The notes: generated by a model from the sequence alone, not told the origin. DNA of 64,000 nucleotides from Hyphomicrobiales bacterium (GCA_900470805.1 UCCA01000017.1:1-64000); one strand, 5' to 3'. Positions 53,352-62,446 are shown, counted from the first letter of the stretch. Made by a program: numbers and translations.

Positions 53352-54397
53352 ACGCCCGTCCCGTAATCTCGGCCGAGCACCATTTTCTAGCGGAGGCTCT
53401 GGAGCCGATCCGGCGCTTTCTCGATGATCCAGGCATTGTGGAGATATCCTGTCAGGCCAATGACGAGGTCTGGCTGGAAAAGATCGGCCATCTCGCCATG
53501 GTGAAGGAACAGGTCGAAGGCCTTGACCAGGAGGCGATCCGCCACATGGCTTCTCGAGCGGCATCCTTCACGAAGCAAACCGTCAATGCCGCGAACCCGC
53601 TGCTGTCGGCAACCCTGACAGGCGGAGAGCGTATTCAGTTCGTGCTCAATCCGACGTCGGCGACCGGCCATGCGTTTTCGATCCGCAAACAGTTCATCCG
53701 TCGGTTCGACTTGGACGACTATGAGGGGGCGGGTGCCTTCCGGTTTACCAAGGTCACCGGCGACGACACGATCGATGACGTCGATGGCGAATTATCTCGG
53801 CTGCTGCGGGCTCGACAGGTCCGCGCTTTCCTCGAACTCGCGGCGGTCAACCATCGAAGCATGCTGATCTCGGGCGGCACATCGACCGGCAAGACCACTT
53901 TTCTCAACACGATGCTGACAGCGATCCCCGATCAGGAGCGGTTTATTCTGATGCAGGATACCGCCGAGCTCGAGCCGCGCCAGGAAAACGTCGTGTCACT
54001 GCTCGTTTCCAAAGGGGGGCAGGGGGAGGCAAAGGTGACGATGAGCGATCTTCTCGCCACCGCACTGCGCTTGCGGCCTGACCGGATTTTCATGGGCGAG
54101 TTGCGTGGCGATGAGGCGTTCGATTTCCTCAACGCCATCAATACCGGTCACCCCGGCTCGATGTCGACGATCCATGCGAACTCGCCGCATCACGCCTTCA
54201 ATCGCCTGTCGACACTGGTCCTCAACAGCAGTGTGCGGATGGAGCGGGACGATATCATTCGCTACATCCGCTCCATCATCCCCATCGTGGTCCAGCTCAA
54301 GAAGAGCGATGCCGCCGGTGGCCGAGGCGTCAGCGAGATCTATTTTGCCGATGAGGTCGATGAAGATGGCAAGCGTATCCACGCACAGCGAGATTGA
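53348..54397 (+). CDS. virB11: VirB11 hexameric ATPase
   Basis: A 349-residue traffic ATPase. Walker A GGTSTGKTTFLNTM (about residue 174), Asp-box region LMQDTAELEPRQENVV, Walker B LRLRPDRIFMGELRGDEAFD, His box NTGHPGSMSTIHANSP. Full length. It drives pilus assembly and substrate movement from the cytoplasmic side. Overlaps virD4 by 32 bases. Confidence 0.95.
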   Translation: MNARPVISAEHHFLAEALEPIRRFLDDPGIVEISCQANDEVWLEKIGHLAMVKEQVEGLDQEAIRHMASRAASFTKQTVNAANPLLSATLTGGERIQFVLNPTSATGHAFSIRKQFIRRFDLDDYEGAGAFRFTKVTGDDTIDDVDGELSRLLRARQVRAFLELAAVNHRSMLISGGTSTGKTTFLNTMLTAIPDQERFILMQDTAELEPRQENVVSLLVSKGGQGEAKVTMSDLLATALRLRPDRIFMGELRGDEAFDFLNAINTGHPGSMSTIHANSPHHAFNRLSTLVLNSSVRMERDDIIRYIRSIIPIVVQLKKSDAAGGRGVSEIYFADEVDEDGKRIHAQRD

Positions 54398-57092
54398 ACG
54401 GCCGAAATGGACTGGCCTGCAGAAGGGGTCGTCGTTCACCCTTCCGTTCGCGCTCCTTGGCGCGGCCGGCCTGTGGCTCTTCTTATTCGCGGCGATCTAC
54501 GACGCCCACATCGTCTCGTTGGGACAAGGGTCCTATTTCGATTATGTCGGTGCGGCGCGTTTTTCCGACGCCATGCACTACACGTGGTCGATCATCCACA
54601 CCAGAAACACCGTCGGGTTGAGTATTCTCGCCTTTGTGTTGGCGTCGCCATTCCTGTTCTTCGTTTTGGGTCTCTGGATGTTGAAGGTCGGAAGGGCCCT
54701 GTCGCGCAAAATCCTCTACCTTCTCCATGTCCGGTCGATGTTCAGCCTAGTTGCCTTGACCGCCATGATCTTCGCGGCCGCCTATGCTGGTGTCATTGTC
54801 TACGGCATCGCCTTTTATCTCGTTGCGACCAAGGCAGGCCAACACGCCGAGATCGCCGGTTATTATGGCAACCACCTTGCGGCCATGTATCAGGCACCCT
54901 TCGGTGCGACGGACGCGGCCGGGTCCTATCAGAAACCATCACGCCAGACCGTCCTTGCGGCACTGGGGGGGCTTGCCGCTGCGGGTGCTCTGGTCGGGTT
55001 TCCGATTGGCGCCGCGATCCAGAAACGCCAGCGTATGATCATGGGCAGGGCGAGGCTCGCAACGCTGAAGGATGCCGCTGATTTCAGGTTGCGAGACAAG
55101 CGCGGCATCGTCCTTGGCCTGAAACAGGGCCTGCTCCTGCGCAATGACGGTGACCAGCACGTCATGGTCATCGGTTCGCCCGGACAGGGCAAATCGCGCG
55201 GTTTCGTCATCCCGACGATGATGAGCTTTGAAGGCTCGCAGGTCGTTCTCGATATGAGCGGCGAGCTCTTCGACGAGACCTCGGGCTATCTGAAGGACAA
55301 GGGCTACGAAATCTTTCTCTTGGCGCCAGGGTCGCGTTTCACCGATGGCTACAATCCGCTGGATCTCATCAGCTCAGAGCCAAACCAGCGGATCACGGAC
55401 TTGCAGAAGCTCACCCAGATGCTGTTGCCCGAGCGGCTGCGTTCGGATTCCTCCGACTTCTGGGAGGAGAGCGCCAGAATTCTACTGACGGCTATGCTCG
55501 GCTTTGTCCTCGAATGCCCCGACACGCGCAAGTCGCTGAGCGAGCTCTATCGGATTCTCAATGCGATGTCCGACGAGCGCAAGACGATCGTTCAACTGCT
55601 GGAGAATTACGAGGCGGCGCTCTCCGACCAGACCCGGATGCAGCTGACAAAGTTCGCAGGTCGCCACGAAAAGCTCGGCGAAGGCATCGCCGCCGAAATC
55701 GTGGCCAAGCTCAACTTTCTGCAGAACCCACTGGTCGAGGCGTTGACATCGATCACCACGATCCCGATCGACGCGATCCGAAAACGCAAGCTTGCCATCT
55801 TCATCCAGGCGGACTGGAATGCCATGCAGATCTACGAGCGGCTGATCTCGATGTTCATCCAGCAAATGGCCGACACGCTGGTGCAGCTCGGCCCATTGCC
55901 GAACGGTGAGCACGAAGTCCTGATGATGCTCGACGAGTTCGGCAATGGCGGTCGTATCGACACCGTGCTGACGCTGGCGCCGCTCATTCGTAAAAATGGC
56001 GTTCGTTTCGTGTTCATCCTGCAGGATGGCGCCCAGCTCGAGCGCCTATATCAACGACCCGGCCAGAAAATCTTGATGGGAGCCTCAACGATAAAGTTGT
56101 TCATGAACTTCCAGAACCAGGAGGATGCGTCCGCGGTCTCCTTGGCCGCGGGCAAGACGACGGAATGGGTCGAGCAGTCCTCCTATTCGCATCGCCATGG
56201 CCGTAGGCAACGCTCGATCTCCACAGTCCCGGTGTCTGTCGATCTTCTTCCTGTCAACACCCTGATGATGATGAAGCCGGAGGAAGCGATCCTGCAGGTG
56301 GCCGGAATGCCGTTGATGCGGATCATGAAGCTCGACTCCGGTGGTGAACGCATGTTCGCCAAGGTGCGCAGGTTCAAGCCGATGCCAAAACCCCGGATGG
56401 AGCCGGTCGAATGGACGATCGAAGATGGCGCCCGGTCTACCTCGGGCGGCGATGGTGCGCGGGCCGCGGCGGGGCAAAATCCGCAGGACCTCCGATTTCT
56501 CGTCAAGGAAGGTGTGCGGCAGGTCTATATTTCTTCCCTCGACGAGCTTCGCGCTCGTCTCGATCTCGATGAGACCCGCGAGGTCGGCGTTGCGGAAGGC
56601 AAGCCAGCGGCACCGCAGAAGCCGGATCCAAAACCACAGCCGAAACGGGCTGCGACGGGACGCGAAAAATCAGGGAAGAACTCCGCGCCATGGCCGGCGG
56701 GCAAAGCTGTCATCGATCTCGAGATCGACCAGGAGGCTTTGAGCCGAAAGGTCTATCCTGGAACACCGGATGGGTGGGATGGAATATCATCATTGCAACC
56801 GGTTTCTTATGCAGTGGGGAACACGAAGCTGGGTGGTAGCGCACCCATCCTAAGGCGACAGGACGTCAGGCAGGTCTTCGGCAATGATAGTGAAGCCCTG
56901 AGCGAGGCGATATTCCAGCAGACACAGGACAGAGCCATCGATGCGGTGGACCTCAACGAAGACGTCGATCTGCTGATTCAGAGCCTCGCCGCTCGGTTTT
57001 CGGACGACGCGTCGAGAAAGCATTTGCGTGAGTTCGCAGAGGCGGCCCGTGATCCCTTGCGGGAGGATCTCATGCCCGTCGGCGAGCCTTAG
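54366..57092 (+). CDS. virD4: VirD4/TraG coupling protein
   Basis: A 908-residue protein. About four N-terminal membrane helices (residues 20-250), then Walker A IGSPGQGKSRGFVIPTMM (about 268), GSQVVLDMSGELFDET, Walker B LMMLDEFGNGGRID (about 520), FILQDGAQLERLY. It recruits substrates to the channel. Beyond the core (~660-908) is a long, charged C-terminal extension that ends in a helical region (LSEAIFQQTQDRAIDAVDLN), possibly for substrate selection. The true start is 54366; the frame extends upstream within virB11. Confidence 0.95.
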   Translation: MASVSTHSEIERPKWTGLQKGSSFTLPFALLGAAGLWLFLFAAIYDAHIVSLGQGSYFDYVGAARFSDAMHYTWSIIHTRNTVGLSILAFVLASPFLFFVLGLWMLKVGRALSRKILYLLHVRSMFSLVALTAMIFAAAYAGVIVYGIAFYLVATKAGQHAEIAGYYGNHLAAMYQAPFGATDAAGSYQKPSRQTVLAALGGLAAAGALVGFPIGAAIQKRQRMIMGRARLATLKDAADFRLRDKRGIVLGLKQGLLLRNDGDQHVMVIGSPGQGKSRGFVIPTMMSFEGSQVVLDMSGELFDETSGYLKDKGYEIFLLAPGSRFTDGYNPLDLISSEPNQRITDLQKLTQMLLPERLRSDSSDFWEESARILLTAMLGFVLECPDTRKSLSELYRILNAMSDERKTIVQLLENYEAALSDQTRMQLTKFAGRHEKLGEGIAAEIVAKLNFLQNPLVEALTSITTIPIDAIRKRKLAIFIQADWNAMQIYERLISMFIQQMADTLVQLGPLPNGEHEVLMMLDEFGNGGRIDTVLTLAPLIRKNGVRFVFILQDGAQLERLYQRPGQKILMGASTIKLFMNFQNQEDASAVSLAAGKTTEWVEQSSYSHRHGRRQRSISTVPVSVDLLPVNTLMMMKPEEAILQVAGMPLMRIMKLDSGGERMFAKVRRFKPMPKPRMEPVEWTIEDGARSTSGGDGARAAAGQNPQDLRFLVKEGVRQVYISSLDELRARLDLDETREVGVAEGKPAAPQKPDPKPQPKRAATGREKSGKNSAPWPAGKAVIDLEIDQEALSRKVYPGTPDGWDGISSLQPVSYAVGNTKLGGSAPILRRQDVRQVFGNDSEALSEAIFQQTQDRAIDAVDLNEDVDLLIQSLAARFSDDASRKHLREFAEAARDPLREDLMPVGEP

Positions 57093-57501
57093 GCGCGCAA
57101 ATTTCCGCAATTGGGTAGCAGCTGCCACCAGACTCTGGGGCTGCCGCAGCGCATCAGATCGAGACGATTCTGTGGAGTGGTTGCGAATGGTTCTCGTCGC
57201 GGATGAGTTGAAACTTAAGAGGGCCGAGAGGCATCAAGATCGAGGAACTACGGGCGCGTATCGTATCGATGGGCGGCAACAAGCCGCGTTCGACGTGGTA
57301 TTCAGGCATCCGAGCCGGAACACTCGCCAGCGGCGCCACGGAGTTGATGAAAGTCCTAGACATCGTTGTCCATGACCGGCAACTTTGTCAAAAGAAGCCA
57401 GATTATTCGGCCCAAGTCGATCGGATCCCGACGGAGTCACCGGCTTGCAATTACTTATAAATGCTAATATTTTGGCACTAAAGGCGATATTTGAGGATAT
57501 T
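57093..57501 (+). other. Region after virD4 with a possible eroded gene
   Basis: About 400 bases. Two frames carry coding-like segments: SVEWLRMVLVADELKLKR (about 57165-57220), then RGIKIEELRARIVSMGGNKP, STWYSGIRAGTLASGATELM (to 57460). They would join through a frameshift. No family recognised. The right end is AT-rich with direct repeats of GATATTTG. Confidence 0.4.
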
Positions 57502-57517
57502 TGCTATTATGATAGCA
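57502..57517 (+). promoter_or_regulatory. Palindrome TGCTAT-N4-ATAGCA before hipB
   Basis: A perfect inverted repeat (6-bp arms, 4-base spacer TATG) six bases before the ATG at 57524, in an AT-rich stretch. It fits autorepression by the HipB-like protein. Confidence 0.55.
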
Positions 57518-57523
57518 TTTAAT

Positions 57524-57832
57524 ATGTCTTCCCCAGTCGAAGTTATCGGAGGCTTGGCGGAAAGAATGAAGCGCAGGAGAATTCAGCACGGATTGACCCA
57601 GCGGGAACTGGCGGCAAGATCGAATGTCTCATACGGATCGCTGAGGCTGTTTGAAGAAAGTGGGAAAATTTCGCTCGAGAGCCTCGTGAAAATTGCCTTC
57701 GTCCTTGAGGCCGAGGCTGAGTTCGATCACTTGTTTCCTAGTCGGCCGCCGCAGAATATCGATGATATCGTTGATCGTCCTCTCAAACAGCGGGTGCGCC
57801 GGAAATCAAGTTCAAACCAATCCCGCGGATGA
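57524..57832 (+). CDS. HipB-like XRE-family regulator/antitoxin
   Basis: A 102-residue protein. The helix-turn-helix is in LAERMKRRRIQHGLTQRELA, ARSNVSYGSLRLFEESGKIS, LESLVKIAFVLEAEAEFDHL. A polar tail follows. Such proteins pair with HipA kinases; here the hipA gene overlapping its stop is deleted. The ATG at 57524 is preferred because the upstream ATGs (57509 and the TTG at 57491) lie in or before the palindrome. It may now act only as a DNA-binding regulator. Confidence 0.75.
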   Translation: MSSPVEVIGGLAERMKRRRIQHGLTQRELAARSNVSYGSLRLFEESGKISLESLVKIAFVLEAEAEFDHLFPSRPPQNIDDIVDRPLKQRVRRKSSSNQSRG

Positions 57833-58255
57833 GCGTTAGCCTGAATCTTGAGGGGAGCGAGAAGAAGCTCGGCACCCTCGCCTGGAGTGGTAGGGAAAGG
57901 GAAGACGGCTGTTCGCGACAAAACGTTTTTATAGAACTTCTCACGGCAGGCTCCTCATGCATACGGCGAGCGGCCTATTGAATGCAAGTCATCGCGAGGC
58001 ATCTCTGAACTATGAGCAGTTGCACAAGCTCACGCATATAATGACCCGTGACGCCGCGGAAGTTCTCAAGATGTTCCGAAATGTGACGTCATTCTGGCAG
58101 AGCTTGCTGGCAAGCTGGTGACGAAAATGTTCGGCAATTGCCCGCCGCAGATGAGTGACACCGTCAAAGCTTGTTTACTCGAAGCCACACAACAAGAGCT
58201 AGATACCCCGCATTCGGCGGCGATCGCACCCAAACCGGCAGTGACACACGATTGA
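57829..58255 (+). pseudogene. hipA kinase remnant with internal deletion
   Basis: Starting in the hipB stop (ATGA), MSVSLNLEGSEKKLGTLAWS matches the HipA N terminus. After noncoding sequence, NYEQLHKLTHIMTRDAAEVL, KMFRNVT matches the region before the HipA catalytic loop. Another frame gives ELAGKLVTKMFGNCPPQMSD, TVKACLLEATQQELD, like a HipA C terminus. A normal HipA has over 400 residues; here most of the kinase core is missing. Confidence 0.75.
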
Positions 58256-58277
58256 TCAACAAGACATCTGATGTGGT

Positions 58278-59636
58278 CTATGGCGCGACTGTTGGGTGGT
58301 GAAGCCTTTCAATAATCCAGTCCATCAGGCGCCGAGCAGACCTCGCCGCTTCATCCCCAAAAAGATCTGCCGGGGTGATCTGAGAGACTGGCCCGATATG
58401 CTCCATTCGCGGCAATGTTTTTGCTTTTGCAGCCCGATAGTCCTCGGTCTCCAATCCCATCGCTTCGACAATGAACGAGATAGAAGGGTGGTCTCTATAG
58501 GTTGCCTCGATGATGAAATCCGGCCGGCATAGGCCGATCGCTGTCTCCATTGCAAAAAGCGGCTTCAGGATCCGAATTCGAAGGTCCGGCAAAGCCTCAA
58601 AAAGAGCATCCTGCAGCCAAAACAGCAGGTGGGATACTTGCCTTTCGAAACCCGATTCGACCGGGAAGAGAGTGTCGGGATTATAGACAGGCTGGGCATA
58701 GGCCTGAACAGCTCGGACCAGCCCTTCGTCGTCGTCCCCGAAATCGGTGTTGAGCAGGACCAGAAACGGTCCCCGATGGGCGGGGTCGCCCCGCAAGGGT
58801 TGGCGAACCTTGCCCATGACATCAATTCTTCTGGCAGAGGATGCTGGCAGGACAGCCTGGGCGGAAACACTCTTGGCGTAAAGAAGCATAAATCCGGTGC
58901 GCCGGACGGCAGGGGGCCAGTCTGCACGGGACGCGGACAGCAATCCCTGCCACCGACTGTCACCATCCCAGTAATCCGCTGCCCACGTTGATGTCAGCGC
59001 GTTGAGGGTCCAAGTCCGCAACACCCGGAATTCCTTTGCAGCTGCGCGCAGCCGTGAAAGCTGCCCGCTGAGGGAGAAAGACGGTCTTTCCTGCAGGGGA
59101 GGGATAACGTTGATGTCAGCCTTGTCGAGGATACGCCACAAAATCCGTCCAAGCCGAGATGGCCGGTCATTTCTCTCGCTCGGCATCGGAGGTTCACCGT
59201 TGGAAAGATCAGCGAGACGATTTGGTATGGCAGGCAGCGGATCGACATAACTCCTGCCAGACTTCAGCATCGGCCGGATTTGAAGAAGGCGGTCGATCAG
59301 CGCAGGAGCATCGTCCTTGTCGACGTGAAACGGGCAGGTTTCCGCGTGGTTTGGGCGCCCGTCGTTGTGATGATCTTCCTGCCTCCTGGGGGTCAACCGC
59401 CGCAGCGTAAACGTGCGTTCCTGCTGGATGGGCGCCAACAATGGCTGGGCTTTCCCCGCGATGCAGTCACAGGCAATCCAACCGTCCATCGCCTTTGCCC
59501 GTCGGATTACCGCAAGGGCGACAGCCTCATCGTCCTTGGACGCCGCATTCCCATACCAAGAACGCAGGGCAACGCCTTCCTCTTGCGTGAGTGCTTCAAG
59601 TTCATGACCAGGACTGTTGCGCACGACGATTCGCAT
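58278..59636 (-). CDS. Unknown 452-residue protein of the T4SS region
   Basis: A soluble protein. The N-terminal part has clustered Cys/His (WIACDC ... ETCPFH, residues about 55-105), resembling DUF1173-like proteins of conjugative regions, though I do not assign that family firmly. The C-terminal part has CRPDFIIEATYRDHPSISFI, VEAMGLETEDYRAAKAKTLP, which resembles a PD-(D/E)xK nuclease core (Asp, Glu, later Lys). It is cotranscribed with a small membrane protein and lies behind operator copy 4. A role in DNA handling is inferred. Confidence 0.75.
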   Translation of the reverse strand: MRIVVRNSPGHELEALTQEEGVALRSWYGNAASKDDEAVALAVIRRAKAMDGWIACDCIAGKAQPLLAPIQQERTFTLRRLTPRRQEDHHNDGRPNHAETCPFHVDKDDAPALIDRLLQIRPMLKSGRSYVDPLPAIPNRLADLSNGEPPMPSERNDRPSRLGRILWRILDKADINVIPPLQERPSFSLSGQLSRLRAAAKEFRVLRTWTLNALTSTWAADYWDGDSRWQGLLSASRADWPPAVRRTGFMLLYAKSVSAQAVLPASSARRIDVMGKVRQPLRGDPAHRGPFLVLLNTDFGDDDEGLVRAVQAYAQPVYNPDTLFPVESGFERQVSHLLFWLQDALFEALPDLRIRILKPLFAMETAIGLCRPDFIIEATYRDHPSISFIVEAMGLETEDYRAAKAKTLPRMEHIGPVSQITPADLFGDEAARSARRLMDWIIERLHHPTVAP

Positions 59637-59648
59637 CGACTGCGCCCA

Positions 59649-59942
59649 TCAAAATCCGAGTAGCCACAGGCGATACCCGAGATATCCGACGCCAGCTGCG
59701 CCGAGCACTGCGATCGAGGTCTCGATCCAGACCCAAAAGCTGCGAAGATCTCGCTTGTCCGTCCGGGCACTTGTGAAAAAGACGGACAGGAGTACGAAGA
59801 CCGGTACCACCATCGCGTAGCCTAACGTCAGCACATCAGAGGTGAAAAACTTCGCACAGAGGAAAACGACGGCCAGAATGGCGGTGGTGCTGAGAATGTT
59901 TCGAAGCCGGAAGCGGTAGCATCCGATAAAATCAAATGACAT
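59649..59942 (-). CDS. Small membrane protein of the T4SS region
   Basis: A 97-residue protein with three likely helices (ILSTTAILAVVFLCAKFFTS, LTLGYAMVVPVFVLLSVFFT, IETSIAVLGAAGVGYLGYRL). GGAG lies seven bases before the ATG. The next gene begins 12 bases after its stop. Operator copy 4 lies 73 bases upstream. No family recognised. Confidence 0.75.
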   Translation of the reverse strand: MSFDFIGCYRFRLRNILSTTAILAVVFLCAKFFTSDVLTLGYAMVVPVFVLLSVFFTSARTDKRDLRSFWVWIETSIAVLGAAGVGYLGYRLWLLGF

Positions 59943-60014
59943 TGGTCAACTCCTCTGTTTGTGCGTTCGATGCCGGGCGGCGCAGTCGTGGTTGGTCATC
60001 CTCTTGCAGGAACC

Positions 60015-60030
60015 TATCACTGCGGTATAA
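60015..60030 (-). promoter_or_regulatory. T4SS-region operator-like element, copy 4
   Basis: On the minus strand TTATACCGCAGTGATA, nearly identical to the copy at 42613. It lies between the divergent genes at 59942 (-) and 60227 (+), so it could control either or both. Confidence 0.7.
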
Positions 60031-60226
60031 GACTGCGCGAGAAGCGGTGACGCTCGCCCACTCTTTCAAAGGGTAAGCAGTTGTTCGGCTTCGGACTTAA
60101 TTCTGACCTTGGACATGTCATGGCCCACGGAATCTCTCATCCTTCAAGAGCCCTCGGCTCCAGCATCCTCTGGGGCATGGTGCACCACCATTCGTGGAGT
60201 GCTGGTCGCCCGGGAGTAGGTCGCCA

Positions 60227-60568
60227 ATGGCGCGCGTGAAGACGAGGCACATCAACGAACCGCTAGACCCTTCAGTCCTGGAGTACTTGTCACTTCCGGA
60301 GCGGCTTGCAATCGGATTGGATCGCTTGAAGCGTAACCGTGGGGCGCGAGCCAAGGAGCTCGCCGAGCAACTTGGTGTAACGGAAGCGTATATGTCGCAG
60401 GTGATGCGCGGTATGCGTGATGTCAAATTATCTACTCTCGATAAAATGGCCCGGGAGTGGAATGTGAAGATCGAGGATTTGCTGACCGTCTCCGAGTCAG
60501 ACCTCCCGCAAATTGCTGTGTTGCTCGCCAGGCGTCAAAAGATCAAAAAGAGGGACACTCCCGACTGA
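60227..60568 (+). CDS. XRE-family regulator, candidate controller of the T4SS regulon
   Basis: A 113-residue protein. The helix-turn-helix is GARAKELAEQLGVTEAYMSQ, VMRGMRDVKLSTLDKMAREW (residues about 45-85), preceded by a 40-residue head and followed by a short tail. The ATG at 60227 gives the full domain. It diverges from the 59942 operon and has operator copy 4 between, so autoregulation and control of the shared element are plausible but unproven. Confidence 0.8.
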   Translation: MARVKTRHINEPLDPSVLEYLSLPERLAIGLDRLKRNRGARAKELAEQLGVTEAYMSQVMRGMRDVKLSTLDKMAREWNVKIEDLLTVSESDLPQIAVLLARRQKIKKRDTPD

Positions 60569-60584
60569 AACGACTGGTGGCCGC

Positions 60585-61130
60585 CTAGTCGTTCAGACTG
60601 AACCAGAACCTCTGTTTCACACCATCTTCGTTGGGAATGTCGAAAAAATAGGGATCCGCTCGGCGTGGCCGCGGCGTCGCAACCTGTTGCATGCAGCTAT
60701 TGTTGCCACTGCCATAAACGCTCCGAACGGTCGTGCCGGGGCCCCTCATGCTCGCGTCTCGATTGCCTGACGACTGGCAGACATTCACCGTTTCGATGCA
60801 TTGGTCCGGCTCGCCTTGCAAGCCATTGGCCCCCTGCGCGCTATATCCGATCGTCGTGCCAGCCGGGCAGTCTCCGTAGGTTTCATGTCCGGGCCGCCCC
60901 GCGTTGGCCTCATGGCAGATCGGCCATGAGAAGCCCGGGTTTTTCATCGCGGAGATGAGCTTCGTCATGGGCGGAACGCAATAGCCGACACCATGCCAGG
61001 AAGGGTTTTGGGAGGCGGCGCACAATAATACCTGACAACCCCAAGACGCATCTTCCGACCTCGCTGATGTCGCGGCCAACCACAGTCCCGAGCTGACCAA
61101 AGCTGCGACAGCACACAGAATACGTTTCAT
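60585..61130 (-). CDS. Secreted Cys-rich protein of T4SS loci
   Basis: A 181-residue secreted protein (signal peptide MKRILCAVAALVSSGLWLAA, cleaved after ARS). The mature start, WGCQVLLCAASQNPSWHGVG, YCVPPMTKLISAMKNPGFSW, is a motif I recall from small periplasmic proteins next to conjugative T4SS genes of Alphaproteobacteria. Ten Cys suggest disulfides. It is the last gene of the minus-strand operon from 63347. Confidence 0.75.
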   Translation of the reverse strand: MKRILCAVAALVSSGLWLAATSARSEDASWGCQVLLCAASQNPSWHGVGYCVPPMTKLISAMKNPGFSWPICHEANAGRPGHETYGDCPAGTTIGYSAQGANGLQGEPDQCIETVNVCQSSGNRDASMRGPGTTVRSVYGSGNNSCMQQVATPRPRRADPYFFDIPNEDGVKQRFWFSLND

Positions 61131-61321
61131 CCCAAGCCTCCATTCCGTATCAATGCAGTTGCTCTAAGCGACCATGGATCTTCGCGAACGAAAGCCTTCC
61201 AGCTTGCTTCATCCCAGCGAATGATCCTGATGGTGTGGTTACGACCTGCAGGTACCCCCAGAACGTCTTGACGAGGCTTGCACCCGGATTTATCGAAAGA
61301 CCGGCCCGATTTTGCGATCAT
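61127..61321 (-). CDS. Small basic protein of unknown function
   Basis: A 64-residue frame: KPRQDVLGVPAGRNHTIRII, RWDEASWKAFVREDPWSLRA. It overlaps the downstream gene by four bases and the upstream one by 32, consistent with the operon. No family known. Confidence 0.5.
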   Translation of the reverse strand: MIAKSGRSFDKSGCKPRQDVLGVPAGRNHTIRIIRWDEASWKAFVREDPWSLRATALIRNGGLG

Positions 61322-61511
61322 GCTCGTCGCCTCCTCGTTCGTCGATGTTCAACTGGCGAGCGTCGTCCTTGAGGTGCTGAACTTCCTGTTCGAGCTCCGC
61401 GACAAGATCCCTCGAGAGATAGGCGTGCACGGAATAGCCTCCGGCTGAGCCAATCAGGAATGAGCCGGCGCTGCCGCGATCAGCCATCCGATAGAACAAT
61501 CTCCCCGTCAT
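61290..61511 (-). CDS. Small protein of unknown function
   Basis: A 73-residue frame: MTGRLFYRMADRGSAGSFLI, GSAGGYSVHAYLSRDLVAEL, EQEVQHLKDDARQLNIDERG. A Gly-rich start then a coiled-coil-like helix. It starts two bases after the upstream gene's stop. Support is from position and composition. Confidence 0.5.
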   Translation of the reverse strand: MTGRLFYRMADRGSAGSFLIGSAGGYSVHAYLSRDLVAELEQEVQHLKDDARQLNIDERGGDEHDRKIGPVFR

Positions 61512-61513
61512 GT

Positions 61514-61828
61514 TCAATATCCCTCGATGCCAAGCCGTTTCAGAACAGCGGCCGGATCAGTCTCGCACTCCGTTTTCCAGTCCTGATGGTGCACGCAGGC
61601 ATAGGCGTACTGGCTGAGATCGGCGGAGGTCAGATCAGCAAGTCGATTGCCGACGGCCTTCCATTGCTGGACAGCAGGAGGGTCGCAACCCGCGCCGGCT
61701 GCACCACACACATTCGGGTCGCGCTTTTGGATCTGAGATGGCGTGATAACATCCTGCGCAAGACCAAAGGCCGCGTTCGATAAGCCAAAAAGTATCGTGA
61801 TCGACAGTATTTTGAAAATTCGCAGCAT
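61514..61828 (-). CDS. Small secreted protein with Cys residues
   Basis: A 104-residue protein: signal peptide (MLRIFKILSITILFGLSNAA, ending near FGLAQ), then DVITPSQIQKRDPNVCGAAG, DPPAVQQWKAVGNRLADLTS, ADLSQYAYACVHHQDWKTEC. Its ATG follows directly on the stop of the upstream gene. Four Cys suggest periplasmic disulfides. No family recognised. Confidence 0.65.
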   Translation of the reverse strand: MLRIFKILSITILFGLSNAAFGLAQDVITPSQIQKRDPNVCGAAGAGCDPPAVQQWKAVGNRLADLTSADLSQYAYACVHHQDWKTECETDPAAVLKRLGIEGY

Positions 61829-62446
61829 CTAGCCTCCATGCGGATCGTTGACGTCATCGGTCTGTTTTGAGACCGGCAAGGGAAGCGGCAGGCCTGGTTC
61901 GGTATCCGCTCGTTCGGGATCCTGTGCCGCGGGTTTTGCAAGCGATGCATAGAGCCAAGGGGGTGGCAGGCCTGGCGAAGACCAGACGCCATAGCCAAGG
62001 CCACGCGCCTTTCTCTCGATATCGAAATAGGCCGGTACCTGTGGTTCGTCGCGGTAATTGAACGCGTATCCGATGCCCTCTGCAATCGCGGTCGCCGCGA
62101 GGTTCGTCTCTCCGACGAAGCAATGGGCGACCAGAACTTTGTTGCGATCGCGGCCGATCGGCGCGCAGTTGACGTCCTGGCCGAGCGTTCTGAGGATCAT
62201 CCATGCGCGAGCCACCTGACCCGCCGGCCAGGATACTCCATCACTCTCGGCCGTCTGATCAAGCCGGGGGGCCTCAAACCCGGCAAGCCGCACCATCTGC
62301 TTGCTCCCGACAAATTCGAAGGTCGTGCTATCGACAACCTGAACCTTGCCATAAATCTGGCGTGGCAGACCGGCCGGCTGCGGTTGGGCCATCAACGGGG
62401 AAGGCAAAATAGATAGCGCGATGAGAACCCTGGAGATGATCTTCAT
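61829..62446 (-). CDS. Secreted SNase-fold protein lacking catalytic residues (1)
   Basis: A 205-residue protein. Signal peptide (IISRVLIALSILPSPLMAQ), then a staphylococcal-nuclease-like fold: KVQVVDSTTFEFVGSKQMVR, LAGFEAPRLDQ, DVNCAPIGRDRNKVLVAHCF, LAATAIAEGIGYAFNYRD. In active members the signatures are VVDGDT, APE and DRYGR; here Asp-Gly-Asp becomes Asp-Ser-Thr, Glu of APE is Arg, and RYGR is RNKV, so catalysis is unlikely. The ATG overlaps the preceding stop. A structural role is inferred. Confidence 0.75.
   Translation of the reverse strand: MKIISRVLIALSILPSPLMAQPQPAGLPRQIYGKVQVVDSTTFEFVGSKQMVRLAGFEAPRLDQTAESDGVSWPAGQVARAWMILRTLGQDVNCAPIGRDRNKVLVAHCFVGETNLAATAIAEGIGYAFNYRDEPQVPAYFDIERKARGLGYGVWSSPGLPPPWLYASLAKPAAQDPERADTEPGLPLPLPVSKQTDDVNDPHGG

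Noticed and set aside
54105..54365. Upstream extension of the virD4 frame
   Set aside because: It lies inside virB11 in another frame; the natural start with a membrane-protein N terminus is 54366.
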